DNA of 9,038 nt, taken from contig CALJBY010000183.1 of NCBI GenBank assembly GCA_938024025.1, positions 1 to 9,038 of the forward strand. The letters run 5' to 3'. Source of the stretch: an uncultured bacterium. GTDB taxonomy: Bacteria; Desulfobacterota; WTBG01. The translations under genes were made by a program, and so were the position numbers. The notes beneath the pieces are model-generated. The model ran no database searches. It had not been told where the DNA came from and saw only the letters and a program-made list of their open reading frames with translations. Every line of letters begins with the position of its first letter. Positions within the stretch are counted from its first letter, which is position 1. Positions 1 through 6,430 of this stretch are shown here, in pieces.

Positions 1-47
1 ATTGGTAGTTACTTTTTTCTCTGTGATCTCTGTGGTTTGGTTTTAAC
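1..47 (+). repeat. Dispersed short repeat, copy R1
   Basis: The core is two imperfect CTCTGTG units followed by GTGGTT, preceded by TTGGTAGTTA and a T-rich stretch. The first 35 bases differ from the last 35 bases of the window at only two positions, and a related copy lies at 1901-1940. The copy ends about 30 bases before the first gene. Repeats of this CTCTGTG-N2-CTCTGTGGTT kind are, to my recollection, widespread in intergenic DNA of environmental bacteria; their function is not known to me. The left edge may continue outside the window. Confidence 0.75.
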
Positions 48-75
48 AATACGCAGTGGCTGAGAAGGGGGAAGC

Positions 76-1476
76 ATGGTGCATAAGAGAATTTTAATTG
101 TGGAAGATGAGCAAGCCGTACGGGAGACAATGATTGATCTACTATCCGAGGCAGGCTTTGAGGTCGAGGGAGCACAGGATGGAGAAGAAGCAATAGAAAA
201 GGTCCGTGAAACCGGTTTTAATATCGTCATTACTGATCTCAAAATGCCACGGGGTGATGGCATGCACGTGTTAGAGCAGGTTAAAAAGATTGATAAACAA
301 ACCATTGTCATCATCTGTACAGGATATGCAACAGTGGATACCGCAGTGAAAGCAATGAAGCTAGGGGCGTATGAGTATATTACCAAGCCAATACAAATGG
401 AAGAGATAAAACTGGTTATTGAAAGAGCCCTGGATTATCAAAGATTGCAAACTGAAAATGTATTTCTCCAAAGGCAATTAAAAACCAAGTATAAATTTAA
501 GAATCTGATAGGTGATAGTGATAACATGCAGCGGGTGTTTCAATTCATCGAGAAAATAGCCGCTACTAACAGCACTGTTCTGATTTGTGGAGAAAGTGGT
601 ACGGGGAAGGAGCTGGTTGCCAGGGCAATCCACTACAACAGCGACCGGAAGGATGAACCCATGGTGCCGGTCAATTGTGGCGCTATTCCTGAAGATCTTT
701 TAGAGAGTGAACTTTTTGGTTATGAAAAGGGGGCCTTCACCGGTGCAGTAAAAACAAGGATGGGGAGATTTGAACTGGCCGATGGTGGAACTATTTTTTT
801 GGATGAGATAGGAGATATGAGCCCCGCATTACAGGTCAAAATTCTGAGGGTGCTGCAAGAGCATGAGTTTGAACGGTTGGGAGGTGTGAAGTCTATCAAA
901 GTTGATATACGGATTATTGCTGCTACACACAGGGATTTGGAAAAGGCCGTCAAACAGGGAACGTTCCGGGAAGATCTCTACTATCGACTCAATGTAATTC
1001 CACTTACCCTTCCACCACTGCGGGAAAGACGATCTGATATTCCCCTTCTTGTTCAGTATTTTATAGAAAAGTTTAACAGTGATCAAACCCAGCAGATTGA
1101 TGGTATTTCACCGGATGCCTTAAACTATTTTATGGATTATGAGTGGCCGGGTAATGTGCGGGAATTAGAAAACATAATGGAACGTCTTGTAATCTTGAAG
1201 GGAAAGGGCACTATTGGAAAAGAAGATGTGCCGGAAAAGATATCAGGAGCAGGGGGAAGGGATTCCCTGCATTCTGTGGATATTCCCGACAGTGGGATAT
1301 CCTTTAATATGGCGGTGAGCGATTTCGAGAAAGAGCTTATTCTTCGTGCACTCAAGAAGACCAATTGGGTGAAGAACAGGGCAGCGAAGTTGTTGCAACT
1401 CAAGCGAACAACCCTGGTTGAAAAAATGAAAAAGATACACCTAACACGTGAAAATGATGGGACCTCACCGTATTGA
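76..1476 (+). CDS. Sigma-54-dependent response regulator, FleQ/FlrA-like (receiver, AAA+, Fis-type HTH)
   Basis: A 466-residue activator of RpoN (sigma-54) polymerase, acting in the cytoplasm on DNA. The receiver spans residues 4-120, with acidic pair E10/D11, phospho-acceptor D54 in ITDLKMP, T82 and K104. The AAA+ domain spans about 143-390: Walker A GESGTGKE (172-179), intact sigma-54 loop GAFTGA (219-224), Walker B IFLDE (240-244), and WPGNVREL (357-364). The Fis-type helix-turn-helix is at 433-455 and carries RTTLVEKMKK, very like the C-terminus of FleQ/FlrA. The AAA+ core also reads like FleQ (HYNSDRK then PVNCGAIPEDLLESELFG). FleQ/FlrA receivers generally lack the phospho-acceptor Asp; this one keeps it. 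The ATG has an AAGGGGG box (65-71) four bases upstream. No kinase gene is next to it in the window. The role as flagellar master activator is inferred from similarity and gene order; a generic NtrC/AtoC family role is possible. Confidence 0.93.
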   Translation: MVHKRILIVEDEQAVRETMIDLLSEAGFEVEGAQDGEEAIEKVRETGFNIVITDLKMPRGDGMHVLEQVKKIDKQTIVIICTGYATVDTAVKAMKLGAYEYITKPIQMEEIKLVIERALDYQRLQTENVFLQRQLKTKYKFKNLIGDSDNMQRVFQFIEKIAATNSTVLICGESGTGKELVARAIHYNSDRKDEPMVPVNCGAIPEDLLESELFGYEKGAFTGAVKTRMGRFELADGGTIFLDEIGDMSPALQVKILRVLQEHEFERLGGVKSIKVDIRIIAATHRDLEKAVKQGTFREDLYYRLNVIPLTLPPLRERRSDIPLLVQYFIEKFNSDQTQQIDGISPDALNYFMDYEWPGNVRELENIMERLVILKGKGTIGKEDVPEKISGAGGRDSLHSVDIPDSGISFNMAVSDFEKELILRALKKTNWVKNRAAKLLQLKRTTLVEKMKKIHLTRENDGTSPY

Positions 1477-1586
1477 TTTATCTGCTTATCTGTAATTCTC
1501 CAATTGACATCCAAAACGACAGTAACTTCTCGAAGTTAGGTTCCTACCCAACTACATCTGAGCATTTCTCTTTCAGATAGGGTGAT

Positions 1587-1638
1587 GGTAGGAGCGGCTT
1601 AAAGCCGCGAATGCATCGCGCATGAATGCGCTCCTACC
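1587..1638. repeat. REP-like palindromic element with nested hairpins
   Basis: Outer arms GGTAGGAGCG (1587-1596) and CGCTCCTACC (1629-1638) are perfect 10-bp complements. Inside are overlapping alternative hairpins: GCGGCT/AGCCGC (1594-1599/1603-1608), CGCGA/TCGCG (1606-1610/1616-1620) and GCGCAT/ATGCGC (1618-1623/1626-1631). The GTAGGAGCGGCTT...CGCTCCTAC format resembles REP sequences of many proteobacteria, which are mobilised in trans by REP-associated tyrosine transposases (RAYTs). No RAYT gene is in the window. It may also act as an mRNA-stabilising or transcription-attenuating structure 3' of the first regulator. No U-tract follows, so it is not a canonical terminator. Confidence 0.75.
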
Positions 1639-1829
1639 GCAATTTGAAGCTCCTCGCCTACCCTAGTTAAATAAGCTTCGCTTGTAACCGGTCAAACATG
1701 TCTGGTTAGAAGGTAGCAAGCCAGTTTTCAGCCGGGATACTGGAGTTTTGTGGGTAAGCAAATAATTTAGGGTAAAATTGCACTGCACGTCTTCAGAGAA
1801 TCTTTCCAGTTACCCGTGTACATTTTCAG

Positions 1830-1856
1830 GCTGGTAAGCTTGCATGCTGGCAAGCT
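1830..1856. repeat. Overlapping direct repeat and AGCT-bounded dyad
   Basis: Two 11-base direct copies, GCTGGTAAGCT (1830-1840) and GCTGGCAAGCT (1846-1856), differ by one base. Within them AGCTTGC (1837-1843) and GCAAGCT (1850-1856) form a perfect 7-bp inverted repeat with a 6-base spacer. The dyad lies about 95-115 bases upstream of the sigma-54 -24 element at 1951-1952, a usual distance for an enhancer bound by a sigma-54 activator. A dispersed-repeat origin is equally possible. Confidence 0.45.
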
Positions 1857-1900
1857 CACAAGCTAATACCCCCTGACTCCTGCCTTATCACTTCCTTATC

Positions 1901-1940
1901 TGGTAGTTTTTCTTCGTGTTCTTCGTGGTTTAATTTTAGG
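1901..1940 (+). repeat. Dispersed short repeat, copy R2 (CTTCGTG variant)
   Basis: Shares with R1 the order TGGTAGTT, T-run, two units (here CTTCGTG instead of CTCTGTG), GTGGTTT, then TTTTA. It ends just 9 bases before the sigma-54 promoter at 1950-1965, so the promoter is embedded next to a repeat copy. Confidence 0.65.
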
Positions 1941-1949
1941 CATTTTCTT

Positions 1950-1965
1950 TGGCATATTAATTGCT
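1950..1965 (+). promoter_or_regulatory. Sigma-54 (RpoN) -24/-12 promoter for the TPR-kinase-regulator operon
   Basis: TGGCATATTAATTGCT matches the TGGCAC-N5-TTGCW consensus, with GG (1951-1952) and GC (1963-1964) separated by exactly 10 bases. The predicted transcription start is near 1976, giving a leader of about 206 bases before the ATG at 2182. It lies between a FleQ/FlrA-like sigma-54 activator gene and the operon containing the FlrB/FlrC-like pair, where such a promoter is expected. This is a sequence match only, without expression evidence. Confidence 0.7.
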
Positions 1966-1975
1966 GATTATGGGG

Positions 1976-2181
1976 GGTAATCGTATTGAGCCTCCGGATG
2001 AAATCGCGGGGAATAAAATAAATAGTATTGATAAATTGAATAGATGTGTGAAAGTTTCTGGGATGGGGAGGGTTGAGAGTAATGTTTTCATGACTATGGA
2101 ACAGTCAAATTGTTGACGTTTTGTTTCATGAGAGACCTCTCGTAGCATCAGAAAGAAACCACGTAGCCTCTGTAGAATACA
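1976..2181 (+). other. Long 5' leader of the TPR operon
   Basis: About 206 bases separate the predicted sigma-54 start from the TPR gene. No known riboswitch is recognised. A small hairpin GAGAG-AC-CTCTC lies near 2129-2142. No clear Shine-Dalgarno box precedes the ATG at 2182 (the bases before it are GTAGAATACA). A 48-codon + strand reading frame (1970-2116) runs through it, but its ATG lies upstream of the predicted transcript start; see findings. Confidence 0.4.
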
Positions 2182-5112
2182 ATGAAAAAGCGTACACAAA
2201 AACCATTCCTTGTTTTAAGCCTGTTTTCTGTATTCATAACACTTTTTTCCCTGGCACATGCCTCGGCACCTCTCTCATCGTATGAAGCACAATTTGAGGT
2301 TATTGCCGATGTGAATAGCAGGTTCAAGGATGTTCTTGTCGAACTCAAGCTTACGTATGGTGATTATGATGCTTCGCGAACAAAAGATATGAAGATAATA
2401 GAAGCACCAGCGGTTCAAGATGTTGATGTAACCGATGGGGGGGGGAACCAACTGGGTTTTACTATTAAAACTGGTGCAAAAGAGAGCACAATAATCTGGA
2501 ATCTTAGGAGTGCTCAAGAGGGTAAACAGGTGGTAATTATTCGTTTCAAACTTCCTGGTGCCATAACAACCAAAGAGGGAAGAAATATTTTCGGGGCCTA
2601 TTGGGTTGGAGGTTTTATCGATCCGGTTGAGAGAGCACTCTATCGATTTATTTTCCCACCGGGGTATTTATTTAAAGAGTGCAGTGTGTATCCACAATAT
2701 GGCTATGAAGAGAAAATAGTAGATGGGAAAAGAGAGGTGAGGGTTGCCATTGCACCCCTTAAGGGTGAGTCGTTCGCGCTTGCCTTCACACCGGATTTTG
2801 GAAAGTGGAAAGGGAGTACTCAGGATACGGAAGATATCGCATTTAAGGGTGACTTGGGGAAAAATGATGTTCAAAAAGAAGAGACATTATCTACAAAAGA
2901 GTCAAAGGATCCTGAAGAAGCGGTAAGTGAAAAGGAAGCACCACCGGGTATTGGTGAAGACAACAAATCGGTGGAAGAAAATGTGCTAAGCGTCAAGGTG
3001 ACAGACACTAGAGAAAATAGAGAGATGAGAGAAGAAGCGTTAAAAGAAAGAGATGCAGAGAAAGGAAAAGAAGAAGCAATCGAGGATGTTAAGATAACGA
3101 GAGAAAAGACCCTATCACCAGCCATGAGAGAGACTAATGAAAAAAGTGAAATCGGTAGAGAAGTAGAACCCGTTGATGCAGAGGAGGCAAGAGTCTACGA
3201 TTCAGCACGAGAGCTCTTTTTGCAGGGAAAGTATCAAAAGGCACTCTCTACCCTTCGCTATTTTACCGACACCTATCCACAGAGCAAAAGAGTCGATGTT
3301 GCTTCTTATTTAATTGGAGAATGTTATTTTTACCTCGCAGAGCAGTCAATTCTATCAAGCTATCAACCGGCTGTCGATGCGTTTCAACTGGCATTGGCAC
3401 TTTATCCCGACTCATCTGATGCCCCCCGGGGGTTATTTCAGATGGCCAACGGCCTCAGAAAAATGGGATACCACTTCGAGGCTCAAGAAAACTATCAGCT
3501 ACTGATAGATAAATTTCCCAACCGGGAAAGTATTGCTGAGGCATATTTTTGGATTGCCGAAGATCTCTTCCAGCAGGATGAATTGAAGGAAGCCAAAAAT
3601 CGATTTCAGCATTTTATAGTGAAGTATCCCAAAAATGATTACGTAAAGCATGCGACCTTTCGGGTTGCAGATTGTTATGCTGGCATGAAAGACTATGGAA
3701 GAGCACAGGATGCCTATGAGAAGGCACGTGATCGTTGGCCCCTTTATTCCGGTTTGTTTCCAGAAACCCTTTACCGTATGGGATTGACCTACTTGAAAAA
3801 AGGGGATTATAGCAAAGCACGGTCAATACTGTTTGCCGCGTTAAACGTTTTTCCAGAAGAAGAGTATAACCATATTATAGTAACCAAGATTGGAGATACG
3901 TACCGTGAAGAAGGGAAAGTAGAACAGGCGCTTAAGGTTTACTCCCAAAATGGTGTACTGTATCCGGAAACGAGAGGAGCTATGATCAGCGAAATTAAGA
4001 TGGCTGATCTGGGAATCAGCAATCCTGGCTTTTTCAATTTTATTCAATGCCTGGAACCTTTAAAAGTGTACGAAAAGGTCATTGAAAAGTATCCCGCAAC
4101 AGATCTGGCAGAAGAGGCCCTCTATAAAGAAGGATGGGCACTTGCGGAACAAAAGAGGTATCAGGAAGCAATTAGCTCCTTAATGACGGTATTGATGGAC
4201 TATCCAGACAGCGAGCTATCTGAAAAATGTAATTATAGCCTTCAAAAAAATCTTGTTAAATTGATTGACTCATATTTCTCCGAGGAACACTACTACCCGC
4301 TTCTTGAAATTTACGAGAAGTATAAAGATCCGTTTCTGCTTGAGATAAAGAACACGAAAACCCTCTTTCAACTAGGGGAAAGCTTCCGACAGGCAGGGCT
4401 CTATGATGAAGCCCTGGAACTGTTCGGCGAGGCAAAACGGATTTATCCCCCTAATCACCCTGAGGATGAACTTACCTTTAGAGTTGGCGAGATTTATCTG
4501 CTGCAGAAATCACATGCTCAGGCTGAAAAGTTGTTCAAAAAGGTGATCACCGCTTTTCCCGACAGCGCATTTTTTCAACGTGCTTTTCATAAGCTGGCGG
4601 ATACCTATTTTGAGCAGGAGCGCTATGGTGAGGCTCGCCTTGCCTATTTTTCTGCCTTGAAAAGTGAAGAGAAAGGGGTTCGAGATATAAAAAGTCTTTT
4701 CCGGCTGGGAAAGTGTTATCAAGCCCTGGGAGAAGAGTCCTTAACGGTTGACACCTACAAGAAGGCTATCAGGATAGCCGAGGATTTGGGTGCAGAACAG
4801 GGTGCTGATGAATTTGTCATAGAGAGCTATTTCACGCTGGCGGACTTCCTCTATCAGATCAAATGGTATGGCGATGCAATTGAAGTGTATACTGAGGCTA
4901 TTGAGCGGTTTCCAGAGGACGATCGCGCTCAGTGGGCCCTCTACCGTATTGCGGCAAGTTATCGAAAGGGGAAAAATGATGACGTTGATATTGAATCCCT
5001 CAAGCAACTCACTGCCACAGGAGGGGGAGAAGCCTTCTGGAAAAAGGTAGCGAATGAACATATTAGAAATTTAGAGTGGGAAGTAAAGAGCCGGGACTAT
5101 GTAAAGCCCTAG
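2182..5112 (+). CDS. Exported beta-domain/TPR-repeat protein of the flagellar regulatory operon
   Basis: 976 residues. Residues 1-29 form a classic signal peptide: MKKRTQK, a hydrophobic core, then a likely signal-peptidase I site at AHASA. Residues 30-206 are beta-rich and of unrecognised family. Residues 210-332 form a very charged Lys/Glu/Asp-rich linker with no aromatic core. Residues 334-960 are helical TPR units of the BamD/YbgF style; helix pairs end in [YFW]P signatures (such as TYPQSK, LYPDSS, KFPNRE, KYPKND, LYPETR, KYPATD, DYPDSE, AFPDSA, RFPEDD), and I count twelve. There is no lipobox and no second membrane segment, so a periplasmic scaffold is likely. It is the first gene of the presumed operon with the kinase and regulator. 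By architecture (signal peptide, beta domain, long TPR superhelix) it resembles periplasmic flagellar-motor accessory proteins such as Campylobacter PflA or spirochaete collar proteins, but homology cannot be claimed from reading alone. A general secretion or envelope scaffold is the alternative. The start is chosen because it exactly begins the signal peptide. Confidence 0.88.
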   Translation: MKKRTQKPFLVLSLFSVFITLFSLAHASAPLSSYEAQFEVIADVNSRFKDVLVELKLTYGDYDASRTKDMKIIEAPAVQDVDVTDGGGNQLGFTIKTGAKESTIIWNLRSAQEGKQVVIIRFKLPGAITTKEGRNIFGAYWVGGFIDPVERALYRFIFPPGYLFKECSVYPQYGYEEKIVDGKREVRVAIAPLKGESFALAFTPDFGKWKGSTQDTEDIAFKGDLGKNDVQKEETLSTKESKDPEEAVSEKEAPPGIGEDNKSVEENVLSVKVTDTRENREMREEALKERDAEKGKEEAIEDVKITREKTLSPAMRETNEKSEIGREVEPVDAEEARVYDSARELFLQGKYQKALSTLRYFTDTYPQSKRVDVASYLIGECYFYLAEQSILSSYQPAVDAFQLALALYPDSSDAPRGLFQMANGLRKMGYHFEAQENYQLLIDKFPNRESIAEAYFWIAEDLFQQDELKEAKNRFQHFIVKYPKNDYVKHATFRVADCYAGMKDYGRAQDAYEKARDRWPLYSGLFPETLYRMGLTYLKKGDYSKARSILFAALNVFPEEEYNHIIVTKIGDTYREEGKVEQALKVYSQNGVLYPETRGAMISEIKMADLGISNPGFFNFIQCLEPLKVYEKVIEKYPATDLAEEALYKEGWALAEQKRYQEAISSLMTVLMDYPDSELSEKCNYSLQKNLVKLIDSYFSEEHYYPLLEIYEKYKDPFLLEIKNTKTLFQLGESFRQAGLYDEALELFGEAKRIYPPNHPEDELTFRVGEIYLLQKSHAQAEKLFKKVITAFPDSAFFQRAFHKLADTYFEQERYGEARLAYFSALKSEEKGVRDIKSLFRLGKCYQALGEESLTVDTYKKAIRIAEDLGAEQGADEFVIESYFTLADFLYQIKWYGDAIEVYTEAIERFPEDDRAQWALYRIAASYRKGKNDDVDIESLKQLTATGGGEAFWKKVANEHIRNLEWEVKSRDYVKP
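2437..2445 (+). repeat. G9 homopolymer inside the TPR coding sequence
   Basis: Nine consecutive G encode part of D-G-G-G-N at residues 85-89 of the exported TPR protein. Slippage by one base would shift the frame early, within the beta-rich domain, and remove the whole TPR region. In several bacteria such poly-G tracts cause phase variation of flagellar and surface genes; whether this tract varies is unknown. In this sequence the frame is intact. Confidence 0.9.
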
Positions 5113-5170
5113 GGTGTGGAAGGACAATGACGAGAGAGCATACCGGGAGTAAGATGCCTAACAAAGGGAA

Positions 5171-5175
5171 AGGAG
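5171..5175 (+). promoter_or_regulatory. Ribosome binding site that decides the kinase start
   Basis: AGGAG, within AAAGGAG, sits five bases before the ATG at 5181. Alternative in-frame starts are GTG 5076 (overlapping the TPR gene), ATG 5127 (purine-rich GGAAGGA but very close) and ATG 5154 (GGGAG four bases upstream). The 5181 site has the best box and spacing, and the protein from there begins directly with the helical region. Confidence 0.7.
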
Positions 5176-5180
5176 AAAAC

Positions 5181-6413
5181 ATGCTTCAGCTTGATAAAGT
5201 GCTTTGTAAGTTTGATCTGTCAGCTGAGCGACTTCAGGATTCCTACAATCAGTTGCAACAACAAATAGGCAGCCTTAATCTTGAGCTCGAGGAAAAAAAT
5301 GAACAGCTGAAATGCAATCTCAGAGAGAAAGAAAGAAGCAAAGATCACCTGTACAGTATCCTGGAAAGTTTACCCAGTGGAGTTGTAGTCGTTGATGGAG
5401 AAGGGAAGGTGACTACCTTTAATCGAGCAGCGGAACTGATCATCGGCAAGGCAAAAGAGGCAGTAACGGGGAGTGATTTTAAGCAGATGCTCAAACCCTT
5501 ACTCCCTCATGCGTTCCCGAATATCATTCCCCCGTCTGACCCTGGCCTTTCTGAAGGGGAAGGGGTGCTCACACAAGAGCAGGGGAGAGAAGTGCAGGTA
5601 CAATTTACGATCATTCCCCTGCGTGAACAGGATAGCGTCACCAGGAAAATAGTAGAAAGCAGTATAATCATTTTCCAGGATGTGACCCGGCTCAGAAGGC
5701 TAGAGGAACAAGCCGAACGCACAAGCCGCTTAACAGCTATGGGTGAAATTGCAGTGAGTATCGCTCACGAGGTGCGAAATCCTCTGGGAAGCATTGAACT
5801 TCTAGCAACCTTGCTTAAGCAGGAAGCGAAAGGTGATGCAGATAAGCAAAAACTTACCGACTATATTGTGGCGGGTGTGAAGAGTATTGACTATATCATT
5901 AACAACCTTCTGCTCTTTAGCAAACCGCAGCCGCCCATCTTTCAGCAGGTTACTATCAACACATTTCTCAACGATGTTCTTATTTTCATTGCTCCTTCAC
6001 GCAAGCTGGCCCAGATAGAGCTTGTTACAGCATTCGCCGAAGGTGAGTTTCTGGTTTTGGGTGATGCAGAGTTATTGAAGCAGGTATTTCTCAATGTCAT
6101 TTGGAATGCAATTCAAGCCATGCCATATGGTGGTGAGTTGATCGTTTCTGCTGAGTTGGAGAAGAGCACGGTCCACCCCTCAAAGGGAGCGGGTTATGTG
6201 GAGATTACCATTGCCGATTCAGGGATGGGAATAGCTGAGGAGGATCAGGATAAAATATTTAACCCTTTTTTTTCTACTAAGGAAAAGGGAGCCGGCCTTG
6301 GCCTGGCGATTGTACATAACATCGTTGAGGCTCACGGAGGTATAATAGGAGTTGAAAGTGAGCTGGGGAAGGGATCTGCATTTACCATTACTCTGCCGTT
6401 ACTGGACAAGTGA
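5181..6413 (+). CDS. Cytoplasmic PAS-domain sensor histidine kinase, FlrB/FleS (NtrB)-like
   Basis: 410 residues from the ATG at 5181. It autophosphorylates on His and most likely donates the phosphate to the sigma-54 regulator encoded 17 bases downstream. An N-terminal coiled coil (about 13-55) leads into a PAS domain (about 57-165, SLPSGVVVVDGEGKVTTFNR). The HisKA domain has the H-box SIAHEVRNPLGS with phospho-acceptor H196. The HATPase_c domain has N-box NVIWNAIQAM (N309), G1 DSGMG (346-350), F-box NPFFSTK (361-367) and G2 GAGLGLAI (370-377). There is no membrane segment or signal peptide, so it senses a cytoplasmic cue, as FlrB/FleS do. All catalytic motifs are intact. The AHEVRNPLG H-box is the NtrB/FlrB type. 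A start further upstream would add up to 35 residues and overlap the TPR gene. The cue is unknown. Confidence 0.92.
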   Translation: MLQLDKVLCKFDLSAERLQDSYNQLQQQIGSLNLELEEKNEQLKCNLREKERSKDHLYSILESLPSGVVVVDGEGKVTTFNRAAELIIGKAKEAVTGSDFKQMLKPLLPHAFPNIIPPSDPGLSEGEGVLTQEQGREVQVQFTIIPLREQDSVTRKIVESSIIIFQDVTRLRRLEEQAERTSRLTAMGEIAVSIAHEVRNPLGSIELLATLLKQEAKGDADKQKLTDYIVAGVKSIDYIINNLLLFSKPQPPIFQQVTINTFLNDVLIFIAPSRKLAQIELVTAFAEGEFLVLGDAELLKQVFLNVIWNAIQAMPYGGELIVSAELEKSTVHPSKGAGYVEITIADSGMGIAEEDQDKIFNPFFSTKEKGAGLGLAIVHNIVEAHGGIIGVESELGKGSAFTITLPLLDK

Positions 6414-6430
6414 GAGGACGCGATTAATTG

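Larger units (their letters stand above)
1477..1949. other. Intergenic region with repeats and hairpins, no gene seen
   Basis: No convincing ORF, tRNA or known riboswitch is visible here. It contains a 7-bp-arm palindrome at 1523-1538 (TAACTTC-TC-GAAGTTA) without a T-tract, a REP-like element (1587-1638), a possible hairpin AACCGG/CTGGTT (1686-1707, one G-T pair), a CCAGT/ACTGG pair (1721-1743), an AGCT dyad with an overlapping direct repeat (1830-1856) and repeat copy R2 (1901-1940). The 1680-1760 stretch looks structured, but I cannot assign it to a family. Confidence 0.6.

Noticed and set aside
1523..1538. Palindrome TAACTTC-TC-GAAGTTA as terminator of the first regulator gene
   Set aside because: The arms are AT-rich, the loop is only two bases, and no T-tract follows; not convincing as an intrinsic terminator.
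1680..1760. Riboswitch or structured RNA (c-di-GMP or cobalamin class)
   Set aside because: Small stems are visible, but none of the conserved core sequences of the known classes could be matched.
2151..2175. Possible seventh repeat copy (ACCACGTAGCCTCTGTAG) just before the TPR start
   Set aside because: It shares only scattered bases with the repeat core; too weak to call.
1957..2199. Minus-strand 80-codon frame in the leader region
   Set aside because: No ribosome binding site or recognisable protein character, and it runs antisense to the presumed leader and into the start of the TPR gene.
5076..5180. GTG start at 5076 that would make the kinase overlap the TPR gene
   Set aside because: A much better ribosome binding site and ATG occur at 5181, and the extra 35 residues have no domain character.
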